DNA of 64,000 nucleotides from Parabacteroides sp. Marseille-P3160 (GTDB taxonomy: Bacteria > Bacteroidota > Bacteroidia > Bacteroidales > Tannerellaceae). Made by a program: the position numbers and the translations under genes. This document shows, one piece after another, positions 24,199 to 33,996 of this stretch (positions are counted from its first letter, which is position 1; each line of letters opens with the position of its first letter). The notes beneath the pieces were generated by a model. That model made no database searches. It worked only from the letters and a program-made list of their open reading frames with translations, and was not told the origin of the DNA. The DNA is taken from positions 2,823,729-2,887,728 of the forward strand of contig NZ_LT799418.1 of the NCBI RefSeq assembly GCF_900162725.1. Reading direction: 5' to 3'.

Positions 24199-25947
24199 TT
24201 ACTGAAGAACTCTAATTTCTTTCGGCGCCTGAATGGTGCTTTTCACCGTTCCGTCCGCTTGTTTTTCATGGCGAAGTTTAATCTCTCCATAAGGCGTCGG
24301 GAAAGCGCCTTCCACCCATTGCAAATCGCCTAAATGAGGAGTAATCCGTACCGTCCGGCAGCCCGGTTCAATGACCTGGACACCCAGCACCTGCTCGCTG
24401 AGCCAAGCCGTAGGACCGGATGCCCAACCGTGACAGAAGCTATGACGGTACCCCTTGTAACAATAATTGCCGTATTTCTTGTGGATATCTACTTTTCCGG
24501 GTGGTACTGGTTCGTCAATCCGCGCCGCATCTTGCAGCCAGTCCATATTGAAATCCTCCCAAAAGGTAGTCGCCCCCAGATCGAGCATCGCTCCCCAATA
24601 TTGGCGGATTACATCCAGGGCTCCCTGATAGTTTCCTGCCGCCGCCATGGCACGCAGCATATAATATCCGTAAAAAGTGGAGAATCCGCGCGCGCCATCT
24701 ATGGACAAGACGTTCTCATTCGCTTCCTGCGGTGAGATAACACCGGCCAGGGTGAGTAAAGCTGCCGCCTGCTTATAACCGGGTTGCCCTGCCGAAGTTT
24801 TCGGATGAAGGATATCCTTGGATATCTTTTGCGCTTGCCGGGTTGCCAACTCTTTTTTCTTATTGCATTCATCCGCTAAAGAGGTTTCTCCCAACAGGTT
24901 GCAAAGCTCTTCACCGGCCGAAAGCGCCAACACCATTAAGGATTGCAGGCCGACATGGATAGCCGGTTTATTTTCACTTGAAGGCCAGTCCAGGAAGCGA
25001 TTGCCGTCCAATTGTTCCTGCCCGCCCTTATCCACTTTCCCGAGCAATTGGCGGACCAATCCGGTGAGATAAGGTTTTTGTTCTTTCAAATAGGCATAAT
25101 CTCCCTGGTAATAATACCAGTCCCGTTGAATCAATAGCCACCAGATCGAATAAGAACTGATGCCGTGCATCCACTGGGGAAGAGGCGTCAGGTTGCGGAT
25201 CAGATCGAGACTTTTCGGCACGACCTCATTGTATCCGAAAACAGTCGAGACGGTCATCACTTCCGGATGCAGGTCGCCTACCCAAACCAGACGATCCCGT
25301 TTAATGCCATCCCATAAGTATTCCTGCATGTTCAAATGGACCGTGTAAGCTCCGGTCTGCCATATTTTATTTAACCGTTCGTCATTAGATTTGAAAGATC
25401 CCCGGTAGGGAATGTCCCTGAAAGTAGAGATTGCCCGAACCTCTTTTAAATGTAATTCCGTCGAATCATCGAGCAAATCGATCCGGACGAAACGAAAACC
25501 GGAATTCCCCACTTCAACCACGCCCAACCAGGGAAGGGGAAGGATAAAATCGCGTATGGCATGGTCATTGCTTGCCCCATTCACGCCATCGATGTCGGAC
25601 ATGGCTTCACTCACCGATTCGCCAAAGCGTATCCGTACGGATACAGGCTTCTGAGAAGGAGACATCCCGGTCACAATCTGCAAGCCGCCTTGCAATTCTT
25701 TTCCGAAATCGAGCAGAACGGCAGGATGTTCTGTCGATGAACTTTTCATCTTACAAATGGACGTATTGGCTAAATCACTCTGGCCGTTACCGGGCTGAAA
25801 CAAGGCCCGGGCATTGCTTATCCGTTCCTCGTGTTGTTGCCACACAATCCGTGTGGGAGGTAAATATTCACGCATACGACTGTCCCGTTGCTGTGCAGCA
25901 AGAGAACAAGCTAAAAAGAAAGAAAGGTAAACAAAGAACTGTTTCAT
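24199..25947 (-). CDS. GH78-type alpha-L-rhamnosidase, short form (copy 1 of the locus)
   Basis: 582 residues from the ATG at 25947, directly at the Sec signal (MKQFFVYLSFFLACSLAAQ); the open frame further upstream reaches into the preceding gene and is not used. Shorter than its two neighbours because only one beta domain precedes the six-hairpin barrel. The barrel motif is WDGIKRDRLVWVGDLHPE, a variant with Asp, Arg and Glu of the GH78 catalytic region, followed by FLDWPSSENKPAIHVGLQ. The variant motif places it in a different branch from the other two copies. A family change cannot be excluded, but a rhamnosidase role fits the operon. Confidence 0.82.
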   Translation of the reverse strand: MKQFFVYLSFFLACSLAAQQRDSRMREYLPPTRIVWQQHEERISNARALFQPGNGQSDLANTSICKMKSSSTEHPAVLLDFGKELQGGLQIVTGMSPSQKPVSVRIRFGESVSEAMSDIDGVNGASNDHAIRDFILPLPWLGVVEVGNSGFRFVRIDLLDDSTELHLKEVRAISTFRDIPYRGSFKSNDERLNKIWQTGAYTVHLNMQEYLWDGIKRDRLVWVGDLHPEVMTVSTVFGYNEVVPKSLDLIRNLTPLPQWMHGISSYSIWWLLIQRDWYYYQGDYAYLKEQKPYLTGLVRQLLGKVDKGGQEQLDGNRFLDWPSSENKPAIHVGLQSLMVLALSAGEELCNLLGETSLADECNKKKELATRQAQKISKDILHPKTSAGQPGYKQAAALLTLAGVISPQEANENVLSIDGARGFSTFYGYYMLRAMAAAGNYQGALDVIRQYWGAMLDLGATTFWEDFNMDWLQDAARIDEPVPPGKVDIHKKYGNYCYKGYRHSFCHGWASGPTAWLSEQVLGVQVIEPGCRTVRITPHLGDLQWVEGAFPTPYGEIKLRHEKQADGTVKSTIQAPKEIRVLQ

Positions 25948-26020
25948 AAAAATATGATTTGAAAAATGATATCGTAGAGAAAGGTACCTCCACTCCGGAG
26001 AAGCAGAGGTACCTTTATTT

Positions 26021-29000
26021 CTAATAAGTTTGTGTTTCAAGCGTTACCGGTCCGATCAAACCCATTTTTTGCAAAGGCGAGTCCGCTTTCCACGGATTAG
26101 CCGGAAGCCAGGTTTTACGGTCTTTTTCAGGTAATTGCTGGTCTCCGACCAACCGGTTCCGCCAAGTGGTCACCACCTCTATTTCGAGGTTGTTTACACC
26201 TTTCTTCACCCGCTCGGTTATGTCCAGACGATAAGGAGTTGTCCAGACGCCACCCGCATATTCTCCATTCACCTTGACTTTTGCCATGGCGTAGAGTTCA
26301 TGTAAATCGAGATATAACCGTTTATCCGGCAGGCTGTCCAGATCGAAAGAAGAGTTATAGACTATGCTTCCCGAATAATGACGGATATCAAAATCCTTGC
26401 TTTCGGTGATTGCAACCAACTTATCCATAAGAAGTGGTTCGGCAGGCCCGCGCCTGGCAGTATCGAATGTCAATGTCCAGGGACCGGACAGTTCTTTCAA
26501 GACCTGCGGTGTAGGAAAATTGAGTTCCGCATCCGCCTGGGCCGATAAGTTACCCATATCCTTCAATGCCGTACGGAAGACGACAAAAGCGCTTTCCAAG
26601 GCATCCAGTTTCATCGGAACAACAGTTCCTTCCTGCGTCTGTTCAAAAGAGGGCAGTGGACGAACCTTACCGGTGGTAGCGTCCCAGACTTCCGGTTGCA
26701 TCGATTTCACCCGGAATTCGGGTGTAAATGTAATGGGTTTCTCGCTTTGATTGGATAAGAAATAAATCTGTATCTTCCCGCCATCACGGTGTCCGTATAA
26801 GATCGGATCTTCAGCAGCCAGTTTGCAATCCGGGACACAGTTCACAAGAGCCAACGCTTCGGACAGATTCATCCCCCGGAGCAACATACCCTTCCCTATC
26901 TTTACGGATTTTACCGTTGTGCCGTCGAGTTTCGACCAAAGGAGTTTTACCAGCCGTTGGACTTCTTCGTCCGCTCGCGGATAATTTTGCATACTTGGGG
27001 AACGGGACGGCGGAGGCCCCAGAACGACTCCCCCCGCTTCAATCAAGTCTTTTATCTTCGTCAGCAGTTCCGGACGCATGGTTTCCAGGGCAGGAAGTAC
27101 CAGCAGTTTATATTGGGTTCCGTGAGGTAGGGTCAGCAGTCCGTTTTTCACGAACAAATCCCTTTCTATCACTTCGGCATTGATATAATCGAATTGATAG
27201 CCCTTGGGAAGCGGAGGATCGGTGATTCCGGTCATTTTAGGAGTATCCTCGCCGATGAAATAAGCGACATCCGCTACATTAAGCCCCTGCTGCAACATGA
27301 AATTCACTCGTTTCACGTAAGTTGTAAAGAGGTCTAACTGTGGAAACCAGGTATTTTTCCTATTAAATTCGTTACCAAACCATGCATTTACACCCGGTTC
27401 TTTTTCTTCATAGGGCTGTGAGATATATACATGGAGCAACGTATTATTAATTCCTTCGGTAAAGAAACGGTCTCCCCTTTGCTTCATCATTTGCGGATAA
27501 CGGCCGAACGTATTTCCTCCGGCTGTAAACGACTCTGCCGAAATCTTGTTCTTCCCATAAATATGGCCGCATGAAGAAGCTGCCCGGTTCTCTATGTTTC
27601 CCAATTCTCCCTCACTCCAGAACTCGCCGCCAATCTCATCGGACTGCCCGCCATATTGCAGAAACTCCCCTGGGAATCCCCAATGCCCGTAATTTTCCAG
27701 CCAGGTATGTAAACCGTATTTATGGCTGACATCCCGTAATCCGCCCACATAATCATAGGCAATCCGATCGGCAACCAACCTTCGCATATCCCAAAGAAAA
27801 CGGTCGGACAGTTCCTCGCTCTGTACGACAAAGCCATCGTAGACAGGAAGGAAAGGAATCGGATCATAGCCATAACGTTCCGTAAAAGATTCGAGAAAAT
27901 CATCAGTGAAATTCTGTCCGCCAGTCTCATAGCTGTCTTGTACGACCACCTCCCAGCAAGCCCGGTCTTCCGCCGGAATACGACGGATTATTTCACCTAG
28001 AAAGGCCTCAAAATGAGATTCCACATGTTCTTTACTCATCTTGTCAATCTCCAATCCGGTTGCTTCCGGAGCGGCCGGACTATTGGTCACGCCTGTCGGC
28101 CGCATTCCCATGCGTAAAATAGTCCATTCTCCCGCCGGAGCGTTCCATGATAAATGGCCGCCGGTAACTCTGGCCGTCAGATCGATCACCTTATCGGGGT
28201 CGATAACCAGCGAATCATTCGTTACTTCCGGTTGATCTCGCCACTGGTACTCATTCCAATAAGGCAATGGCGTCTGAAACATCTTTGCCAGTGTTTTTTC
28301 CGGATAACGTTCCACATAAGGAACAGAAGACCATTCCACCTCGCGGAAGCCGCTGTTAGGCGCTACATCCGTCAAAAGCAGACGAAAGTCCGATGCTTTT
28401 GTTTCCGGGACGGAAATAACAATAGGCGCATCCGGTTGGAAACCGACATTCAACGCAAAGTTGAAACGGTCTATCAGAAAAGAATCCAACGTCTCGAAAT
28501 TATCGTCTTTCTTTACCTGTAATTTTGCATTAGCTCTTATCGGGACGCGAGTGGGATAAATCTTCAGCGAGCGAAGTGTAAACGGATCCTTGGATTCGAA
28601 ATCCAAAGTCAATTTATTCTCCTTCAAGGCAGGAAAAACGGTTTCGGTCGCCAAATCGTCGTCGCATAAATGAAGTAATTCCTTTACCGATTGGGAAGAG
28701 TGTATCTTAAAAATATTTTTATAAAGGTTGCTCCCTCCAGGAATAGACGGAAAAGCGATTGTTTTCACATCCTGAAAATCCGCACCCGGAGCCGGCAAGT
28801 CCAATTCCACCTGTTTGCCGCCGCTTACTGTTACAGACGATGAAGCCAGGTAGCGCATCGCCTGGTTCGGCTTCACCCATGGGCCGCCCGATTGGCTCCA
28901 ACCCGGCGAATTGAAGATTCCTATTTTGATATTCAACTCGGTCGCCGTCTTTAAAGCCGTATGCAGGATCTTCCACCATTCATCACTATTGAAGGCAACC

Positions 29001-29275
29001 TTTCCTTTTCCTGATTCTTTCTCTTCCAAGCCGATATTACCAATGAATGCCCGGTTGATTCCTGCAGCTTTCATCGATTTCAGATCGTTGACTACCCCCT
29101 CTTCGGATATATGACCCGAAATCCAATACCAATAAACGGAGGTCTGAATGCTATCCGGAGGGGCTACAAAACCAGTCTCCAACTCTTTTCCGTTTATTTG
29201 CATGTTACGGGGCACACATCCGAAGCATATAGATAAAAAGGTGAGACATCCGATGAAGCCTATCCATTTTTTCAT
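26021..29275 (-). CDS. GH106 alpha-L-rhamnosidase, lipoprotein
   Basis: 1084 residues, the usual large size of GH106. A signal ending in CFGC predicts a lipoprotein. The N-terminal catalytic region opens with VYWYWISGHISEEGVVNDLK and MKAAGINRAFIGNIG, the (beta/alpha)8 barrel start of GH106, then FNSPGWSQSGGPWV; a long middle contains SYETGGQNFTDDFLESF. The C-terminus carries a galactose-binding-like domain (DLDSLPDKRLYLDLHELYAM). Family members remove rhamnose from rhamnogalacturonan side chains and glycosides by inversion. It lies 48 bases after rhaD and 73 before the first GH78, in the same unit. No SusC/D pair accompanies it. Confidence 0.92.
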   Translation of the reverse strand: MKKWIGFIGCLTFLSICFGCVPRNMQINGKELETGFVAPPDSIQTSVYWYWISGHISEEGVVNDLKSMKAAGINRAFIGNIGLEEKESGKGKVAFNSDEWWKILHTALKTATELNIKIGIFNSPGWSQSGGPWVKPNQAMRYLASSSVTVSGGKQVELDLPAPGADFQDVKTIAFPSIPGGSNLYKNIFKIHSSQSVKELLHLCDDDLATETVFPALKENKLTLDFESKDPFTLRSLKIYPTRVPIRANAKLQVKKDDNFETLDSFLIDRFNFALNVGFQPDAPIVISVPETKASDFRLLLTDVAPNSGFREVEWSSVPYVERYPEKTLAKMFQTPLPYWNEYQWRDQPEVTNDSLVIDPDKVIDLTARVTGGHLSWNAPAGEWTILRMGMRPTGVTNSPAAPEATGLEIDKMSKEHVESHFEAFLGEIIRRIPAEDRACWEVVVQDSYETGGQNFTDDFLESFTERYGYDPIPFLPVYDGFVVQSEELSDRFLWDMRRLVADRIAYDYVGGLRDVSHKYGLHTWLENYGHWGFPGEFLQYGGQSDEIGGEFWSEGELGNIENRAASSCGHIYGKNKISAESFTAGGNTFGRYPQMMKQRGDRFFTEGINNTLLHVYISQPYEEKEPGVNAWFGNEFNRKNTWFPQLDLFTTYVKRVNFMLQQGLNVADVAYFIGEDTPKMTGITDPPLPKGYQFDYINAEVIERDLFVKNGLLTLPHGTQYKLLVLPALETMRPELLTKIKDLIEAGGVVLGPPPSRSPSMQNYPRADEEVQRLVKLLWSKLDGTTVKSVKIGKGMLLRGMNLSEALALVNCVPDCKLAAEDPILYGHRDGGKIQIYFLSNQSEKPITFTPEFRVKSMQPEVWDATTGKVRPLPSFEQTQEGTVVPMKLDALESAFVVFRTALKDMGNLSAQADAELNFPTPQVLKELSGPWTLTFDTARRGPAEPLLMDKLVAITESKDFDIRHYSGSIVYNSSFDLDSLPDKRLYLDLHELYAMAKVKVNGEYAGGVWTTPYRLDITERVKKGVNNLEIEVVTTWRNRLVGDQQLPEKDRKTWLPANPWKADSPLQKMGLIGPVTLETQTY

Positions 29276-29323
29276 AATATAACTCTTTTAAATTCGCAAA
29301 GGTCAATAAATTAAGAAAATACT

Positions 29324-30133
29324 TTATTTCGGCAAATTGAATGCAATCTTCAATTCTTCCATTTGTTCGGGAGAAGTACCCTCCGGTTCAAATCCCATTG
29401 ATTTTGCCGTCAAATAGATTTGCGCCGACTTCGATAAGGTATCCACCATATCGAACGCCTCCATAATGTTTTCACCGACCGCGCAAATCCCGTGTTTTTC
29501 CCACATCACGACGTCATAGTCTTCCAGTTCCTTGATCGTCGCATCCGCCAGCTCTATGGAACTCGGCATTTTGTATGGAATAATCCCCAATCCTTTCGGA
29601 CAGAATGCACGCGTCTCCGGAATCATGCTCCAGAGCAGATAAGTCAATTTGTCTTTTTCAAGGAAAGCGCGGTTATGTGTCATTGCAATCAGGTCGATCG
29701 GATGCGTATGCAAAGCGGCCTTATAAGTCGAACCTTTTCCTATCAGGAAATTATGCATGGACAGGTGAGACGGCAATTCGGAAGTAGGACAAACCGGATT
29801 ATCAGCGATAATAACATAGCTTTTGCAATCATCCAGAATACGGATGACAGCCCCGTTCTCCATCGGCCATCGGGCCAAATCGCGCATTCTCTTGTTGGTT
29901 CCCTTACAGAAAAAGTAACAACCTTTCAGATGAGGCAGGTATACACCGAATGACACAGGGTTGGTTATTGGTTTCAACCCGCGGATTTCGTCGTCGACAT
30001 ATTCTGTAATATTGATGGTAATATTTCCACCGTTTCGTTCAGCCCATCCCTTTTGCCAAAGATAGCCGGCAACTTCCGCTACATCTCCCACTTGTTTTGC
30101 CAAAGCGGGACGATTTTCTAAGATCGATTTCAT
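29324..30133 (-). CDS. rhaD: L-rhamnulose-1-phosphate aldolase
   Basis: 269 residues, a class II (zinc) aldolase. NGGNITINI near residue 38, the metal ligand region LHTHPIDLIAMTHN (about 142-155) and EKHGICAVGENIMEAFDMVD (His ligand) match RhaD. It splits L-rhamnulose 1-phosphate into DHAP and L-lactaldehyde in the cytoplasm. The ATG at 30133 is used; an in-frame TTG lies 12 bases upstream. It follows rhaT by 34 bases in the rhaB-A-T-D order. Confidence 0.95.
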   Translation of the reverse strand: MKSILENRPALAKQVGDVAEVAGYLWQKGWAERNGGNITINITEYVDDEIRGLKPITNPVSFGVYLPHLKGCYFFCKGTNKRMRDLARWPMENGAVIRILDDCKSYVIIADNPVCPTSELPSHLSMHNFLIGKGSTYKAALHTHPIDLIAMTHNRAFLEKDKLTYLLWSMIPETRAFCPKGLGIIPYKMPSSIELADATIKELEDYDVVMWEKHGICAVGENIMEAFDMVDTLSKSAQIYLTAKSMGFEPEGTSPEQMEELKIAFNLPK

Positions 30134-30167
30134 TCTAATATTCAATTCTTATAATAATAATATTCAT

Positions 30168-31196
30168 TTATTGAGCGACTGCCACGACAATGATCGAAGC
30201 AATCAGCACTAACAATCCAAAGATAAGAACTATAATTGTCTTAGGGGCCGCTCCTTTCCATTCTTTTAGCAAGATTCCCCAAACATTACTGAAAATAACA
30301 TTCAGCGACATCAGAATACTCCAGGAGAAAGCCAGCAACATGGCGTTTCCGGTCAGAAAACTCTTTCCTACTTCCAATCCGAAAAATTGTGAATACCACA
30401 ACACGCCGGCAAGGGCACAGAAAAGAAGGTTATTGGTTAATACGCCGGAAGAAACCGAAAAATAGTCTTTTCCCGTTTTATTCTTTATATTCTGTTGAAT
30501 GCAAAAACAAGCGTTCGTAATGAAGCCGCCGATCGTCACCAGCATGATGACGGGCAACCCAGCCAATAACGGCTTTACCCCTCCTTCCAAGGCAGCCTCC
30601 TTAACCGAAGCGCCTGCATCAAGCCCCAAAGCGAAACAAGCGCTCATCACCCCGGCCAGTAATGCAACCAGCAATCCTTTTGTCAAAGCAAACTCTTTTA
30701 CGGCGGCTTTCCGTTCTTCCTCCGACATATTCTTCGACCGGAGGCTACCCGCATAACCGATAATGGCAATTCCGGCAATGGTAATGCAAACGCCGATCAG
30801 CAAAAGCAACCCCTCTCCATGAAAAAGGTTTCTTCCCGCAAGAATCGCCGGGAAAAGCGTACCGAAGGCTGCACAAGTACCTAAAGCCAGACTCTGTCCG
30901 AGAGCAACGCCCAGATAACGCATGCTCAGGCCGAACGTCAATCCTCCGATTCCCCACAGCATTCCGTAGAAAATGGCCATACCGGCACCCTCTCTGTTCC
31001 ACAACTCAAAAAGGTTGCTTCCTTCCGGTATGGCTAACAAAGCACCCAATAAAGGGAAGATTAACCAGGCGAAGATTCCCTGCGTCAGCCAGAAGCTTTC
31101 CCAACTCCAATCCTTCACCTTGCGTATCGGCACGTACGAACTACTTTGTCCGAAACTGCCGACCGCAATGATAAGCAAACCAATGAATATGTTCAT
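30168..31196 (-). CDS. rhaT: L-rhamnose/proton symporter
   Basis: 342 residues with about ten membrane helices and the RhaT-specific pattern: a GSFGQSSSYVPIRKVKDWSW start, GGLTFGLSMRYLGVALGQSL and GVMSACFALGLDAG. RhaT belongs to the drug/metabolite transporter superfamily and brings rhamnose through the inner membrane with a proton. The gene begins 4 bases after the isomerase stop, so translation is probably coupled. Confidence 0.95.
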   Translation of the reverse strand: MNIFIGLLIIAVGSFGQSSSYVPIRKVKDWSWESFWLTQGIFAWLIFPLLGALLAIPEGSNLFELWNREGAGMAIFYGMLWGIGGLTFGLSMRYLGVALGQSLALGTCAAFGTLFPAILAGRNLFHGEGLLLLIGVCITIAGIAIIGYAGSLRSKNMSEEERKAAVKEFALTKGLLVALLAGVMSACFALGLDAGASVKEAALEGGVKPLLAGLPVIMLVTIGGFITNACFCIQQNIKNKTGKDYFSVSSGVLTNNLLFCALAGVLWYSQFFGLEVGKSFLTGNAMLLAFSWSILMSLNVIFSNVWGILLKEWKGAAPKTIIVLIFGLLVLIASIIVVAVAQ

Positions 31197-31200
31197 CGGA

Positions 31201-32457
31201 CTATCGTTTAGAGGTTACTTCTTTCTCATACTTTTTGATATCCGCAATATAGTCTTCACCCACCGGTACGCCGTTCTGTAAACAATATTGGTCCCAAACA
31301 GCCGTCCAAGGCAAGCTTTTCAGTTCTTCTTGTAAAGCCAGACGTTCGAAATATTGATCGTTTGCTTCATATTTCTGTAAAGTAGCCGAAGGCTCCAACA
31401 AGGCTCGTAGGAAGGCTTTCTGGGTAGCCCGGCAACCCACGACATAAGCACCGATCCGGTTGATCGTCGCATCGAAATAATCCAGACCGACATGTATGCG
31501 ATCCAAGGCATTGCTACGGATAATTTCACGTGTAAGATCCAATAAATCATCATTCAAAATGACCACATGATCGCTATCCCAACGGATCGGACGACTGACG
31601 TGAAGCATAATTTCCGGAGTAAAGAGCAAAAGACTGGAGATTTTATCAGCTACACTTTCCGTTAAATGGAAATGCCCGGTATCCAATGTCACGATTTTAC
31701 CCTTTTTTGCCCCATAGCCTAAATAAAAATCATAAGATCCGACCGTATAGCTCTCCAGACCGATACCGAACAATTTAGCTTCGATACAATCTTTCATATG
31801 CTCATAAGGGGTAGAAAAGATCTCATCCAGCGATTGTTCGAGGATTTGGCGATATTTCAGGCGACTGGCCGGTACTTCTTTGCTTCCGTCATGTATCCAT
31901 AGGTTCATAATGGAAGGATCGTTTTGGAATTTACCCATTTCTTCACTGATCCAACGGCAACGCTTGGTGTGTTCGATCCAGAAATTACGAATGGAGTCGT
32001 CCGGATTGGCAAGCGTCAGGTTACCGCTTTTCGGATGAGAAAAGGAAGTACTGTTGAAATCCAATTTTAATTCTTTTTCTTTTGCCCATTCCATCCAGCT
32101 TTGGAAATGTTTCGGTTCCACTTCGTCGCGGTCTACGACTTTTCCCTGGAAATCTCCGTATATTTCGTGCAGGCTTAAACGATGTTTGCCGGCAATCAGG
32201 GAAGTCACTTTCTCAATATCGGTACGAACTTCATCAATATTGCGGGCACGGCCGGGATAATTGCCGGTCACCTGAATTCCACCTGTCAAAGGGCCTCCCT
32301 GGTTTTCAAATCCGACCACATCATCGGTCTGCCAACAGTGCAGGGACAGGGATATTTTCTTCATATTTTCTATTGCCGAATCCACATCTACTCCTAATTC
32401 GGCATAGCGTTCCTTTGCAATCTCATACGCTTGTTTTAATTGATTTTCTTTTTTCAT
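31201..32457 (-). CDS. rhaA: L-rhamnose isomerase
   Basis: 418 residues, full length for the family (called rhaI in Bacteroides). SLHCWQTDDVVGFENQGGPL near the N-terminus, the metal-ligand strings LWIHDGSKEVPASRL, LDTGHFHLTESVADKI and HVSRPIRWDSDHVV are diagnostic. It converts L-rhamnose to L-rhamnulose with Mn2+ in the cytoplasm. It follows rhaB by 16 bases and precedes rhaT by 4. Confidence 0.97.
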   Translation of the reverse strand: MKKENQLKQAYEIAKERYAELGVDVDSAIENMKKISLSLHCWQTDDVVGFENQGGPLTGGIQVTGNYPGRARNIDEVRTDIEKVTSLIAGKHRLSLHEIYGDFQGKVVDRDEVEPKHFQSWMEWAKEKELKLDFNSTSFSHPKSGNLTLANPDDSIRNFWIEHTKRCRWISEEMGKFQNDPSIMNLWIHDGSKEVPASRLKYRQILEQSLDEIFSTPYEHMKDCIEAKLFGIGLESYTVGSYDFYLGYGAKKGKIVTLDTGHFHLTESVADKISSLLLFTPEIMLHVSRPIRWDSDHVVILNDDLLDLTREIIRSNALDRIHVGLDYFDATINRIGAYVVGCRATQKAFLRALLEPSATLQKYEANDQYFERLALQEELKSLPWTAVWDQYCLQNGVPVGEDYIADIKKYEKEVTSKR

Positions 32458-32473
32458 GATACTTCAATTTAAT

Positions 32474-33898
32474 TTATTTATTCGGTTTATATGTTTTTAA
32501 AGGAAAAGCATTGGCTACAATTTTCCGCATTTCCCAGCGATCCGCAATCAGGCCGGCCGTTTTGGCCTGTACTAAACAATTACCGATAGCGGTCGCTTCG
32601 GAAGGTCCGGCTATAACCGGAAGGCCAATTGCATCAGCGGTAAACTGATTCAGCAAGGCATTTTGCGAACCCCCTCCGATCACATGCAATTTATCGATCG
32701 GGAAAGGTGCCATTTCGGACAATTGTCCCAACACCTCTTTATAACGGTTAGCCAGACTTTCAAAAATGCAACGGATTAATTCTTCATCGGTTACGGGAAT
32801 AGGCTGCCCGCTCTTTTCACAAAGAGCGGCTATCGCCTGTGTCATGCTTGGCGGGTTGGCCAAGCTGGGGTCGTCCGGATTGACAATCGAGCGATTCGGC
32901 GTTGCCTGCTCTGCCATTCGGACAATCTGGGAATAGGTGTAAGAACGTCCTTCGCGTTCCCACTCTTTCCGGCATTGTTCTAATAGCCACATGCCGGTGA
33001 TATTCTTCAGAAAGCGAGTTGTTCCCTCTATTCCTCCTTCATTGGTAAAGTTGTTCTTATAGCTTTGTTCCGTAATAATCGGTTTTTCCGTTTCAATCCC
33101 CATCAAGCTCCAGGTTCCACTGCTTAGGTAAGCGAAACGAGTATCCTCAGCCGGCACAGCGACAACCGCCGAAGCCGTGTCATGGCCGGCTACCGCAATG
33201 ACGGGTATTTTGCCTAATCCGGTCTCCCGACTCAAGGCATCCGTTAATTCCCCGACTCGTGTCCCGGGCAATACCAAGGAACGCAACAAAGAGGGGGGCA
33301 CACCGGCCGCTTCCAGTAATGAAGATTCAAATTGTTTGGTAACCGGATTCAAGAATTGGGAAGTGGAAGCGTCCGTATATTCGCAAACCTTTTTCCCGGT
33401 GAGCAGGTATGATAATAAATCCGGGATAAAAAGAATTTCCTCCGCCGCTTCCAGAGGAGCAAAGTTTTCTTCTTTGGCACGATAGAGTTGATACAAACTA
33501 TTAAAGTCCATAATTTGAACGCCGGTAAGACGGTATACTTCCTCGCGCGGAACTTTTTTGAAAAATTCTTCCGGCGCCCCTGAAGTATAAGGATCGCGGT
33601 AAGCACGCGGCAAACCCAACAGGGTACCGTCCTTACCGATATAACCGAAATCGACCCCCCAGGTATCAATACCGATCGACGTCAATTCGATACCCTCTTT
33701 GGCGCAAAGACGAAGCGCCTCTTTCAACGCATCGTACAGACTGAAAATGTTCCAATAATATTTGCCGTGAAGTTCCATGAGGACATTCGGAAACCGGTAG
33801 ATATCACGCATTTCAAATTTGACACCTTCCAGCGTCCCCAAAACAGCCCGGCCGCTGGTAGCGCCGATATCAAATGCAAGAAATTGATGTTGTTTCAT
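32474..33898 (-). CDS. rhaB: L-rhamnulokinase
   Basis: 474 residues of the FGGY carbohydrate kinase fold. The N-terminal phosphate loop FDIGATSGRAVLG (about 9-21), the catalytic-Asp region IGIDTWGVDFGYIG, AGHDTASAVVAVP and the C-terminal HVIGGGSQNALLNQFTADA identify rhamnulokinase. It uses ATP to make rhamnulose 1-phosphate. This is the first gene of the unit; its start is 98 bases from the divergent AraC regulator, with a TAACTTTG box between them. Confidence 0.96.
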   Translation of the reverse strand: MKQHQFLAFDIGATSGRAVLGTLEGVKFEMRDIYRFPNVLMELHGKYYWNIFSLYDALKEALRLCAKEGIELTSIGIDTWGVDFGYIGKDGTLLGLPRAYRDPYTSGAPEEFFKKVPREEVYRLTGVQIMDFNSLYQLYRAKEENFAPLEAAEEILFIPDLLSYLLTGKKVCEYTDASTSQFLNPVTKQFESSLLEAAGVPPSLLRSLVLPGTRVGELTDALSRETGLGKIPVIAVAGHDTASAVVAVPAEDTRFAYLSSGTWSLMGIETEKPIITEQSYKNNFTNEGGIEGTTRFLKNITGMWLLEQCRKEWEREGRSYTYSQIVRMAEQATPNRSIVNPDDPSLANPPSMTQAIAALCEKSGQPIPVTDEELIRCIFESLANRYKEVLGQLSEMAPFPIDKLHVIGGGSQNALLNQFTADAIGLPVIAGPSEATAIGNCLVQAKTAGLIADRWEMRKIVANAFPLKTYKPNK

Positions 33899-33996
33899 TT
33901 GGAATTAGATCTATTAACTATGGAAACAAAGTTATGTGACAAAATTCATATCTTTGCTAACGAAACTGACATTTAAGCTTTCTTTTTTGACATAAT
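33899..33996. promoter_or_regulatory. Divergent rhaB / AraC-regulator control region
   Basis: The 98-base gap holds a minus-strand -7 box TAACTTTG (33927-33934) for rhaB and a plus-strand -7 box TATCTTTG (33949-33956) for the regulator, 14 bases apart and pointing away from each other. Two adjacent similar blocks, TAACTATGGAAACAAA (33915-33930) and GTTATGTGACAAAA (33931-33944), are possible AraC-type direct-repeat sites. Neither promoter shows a good -33 element, as expected for activator-dependent promoters. Confidence 0.5.
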
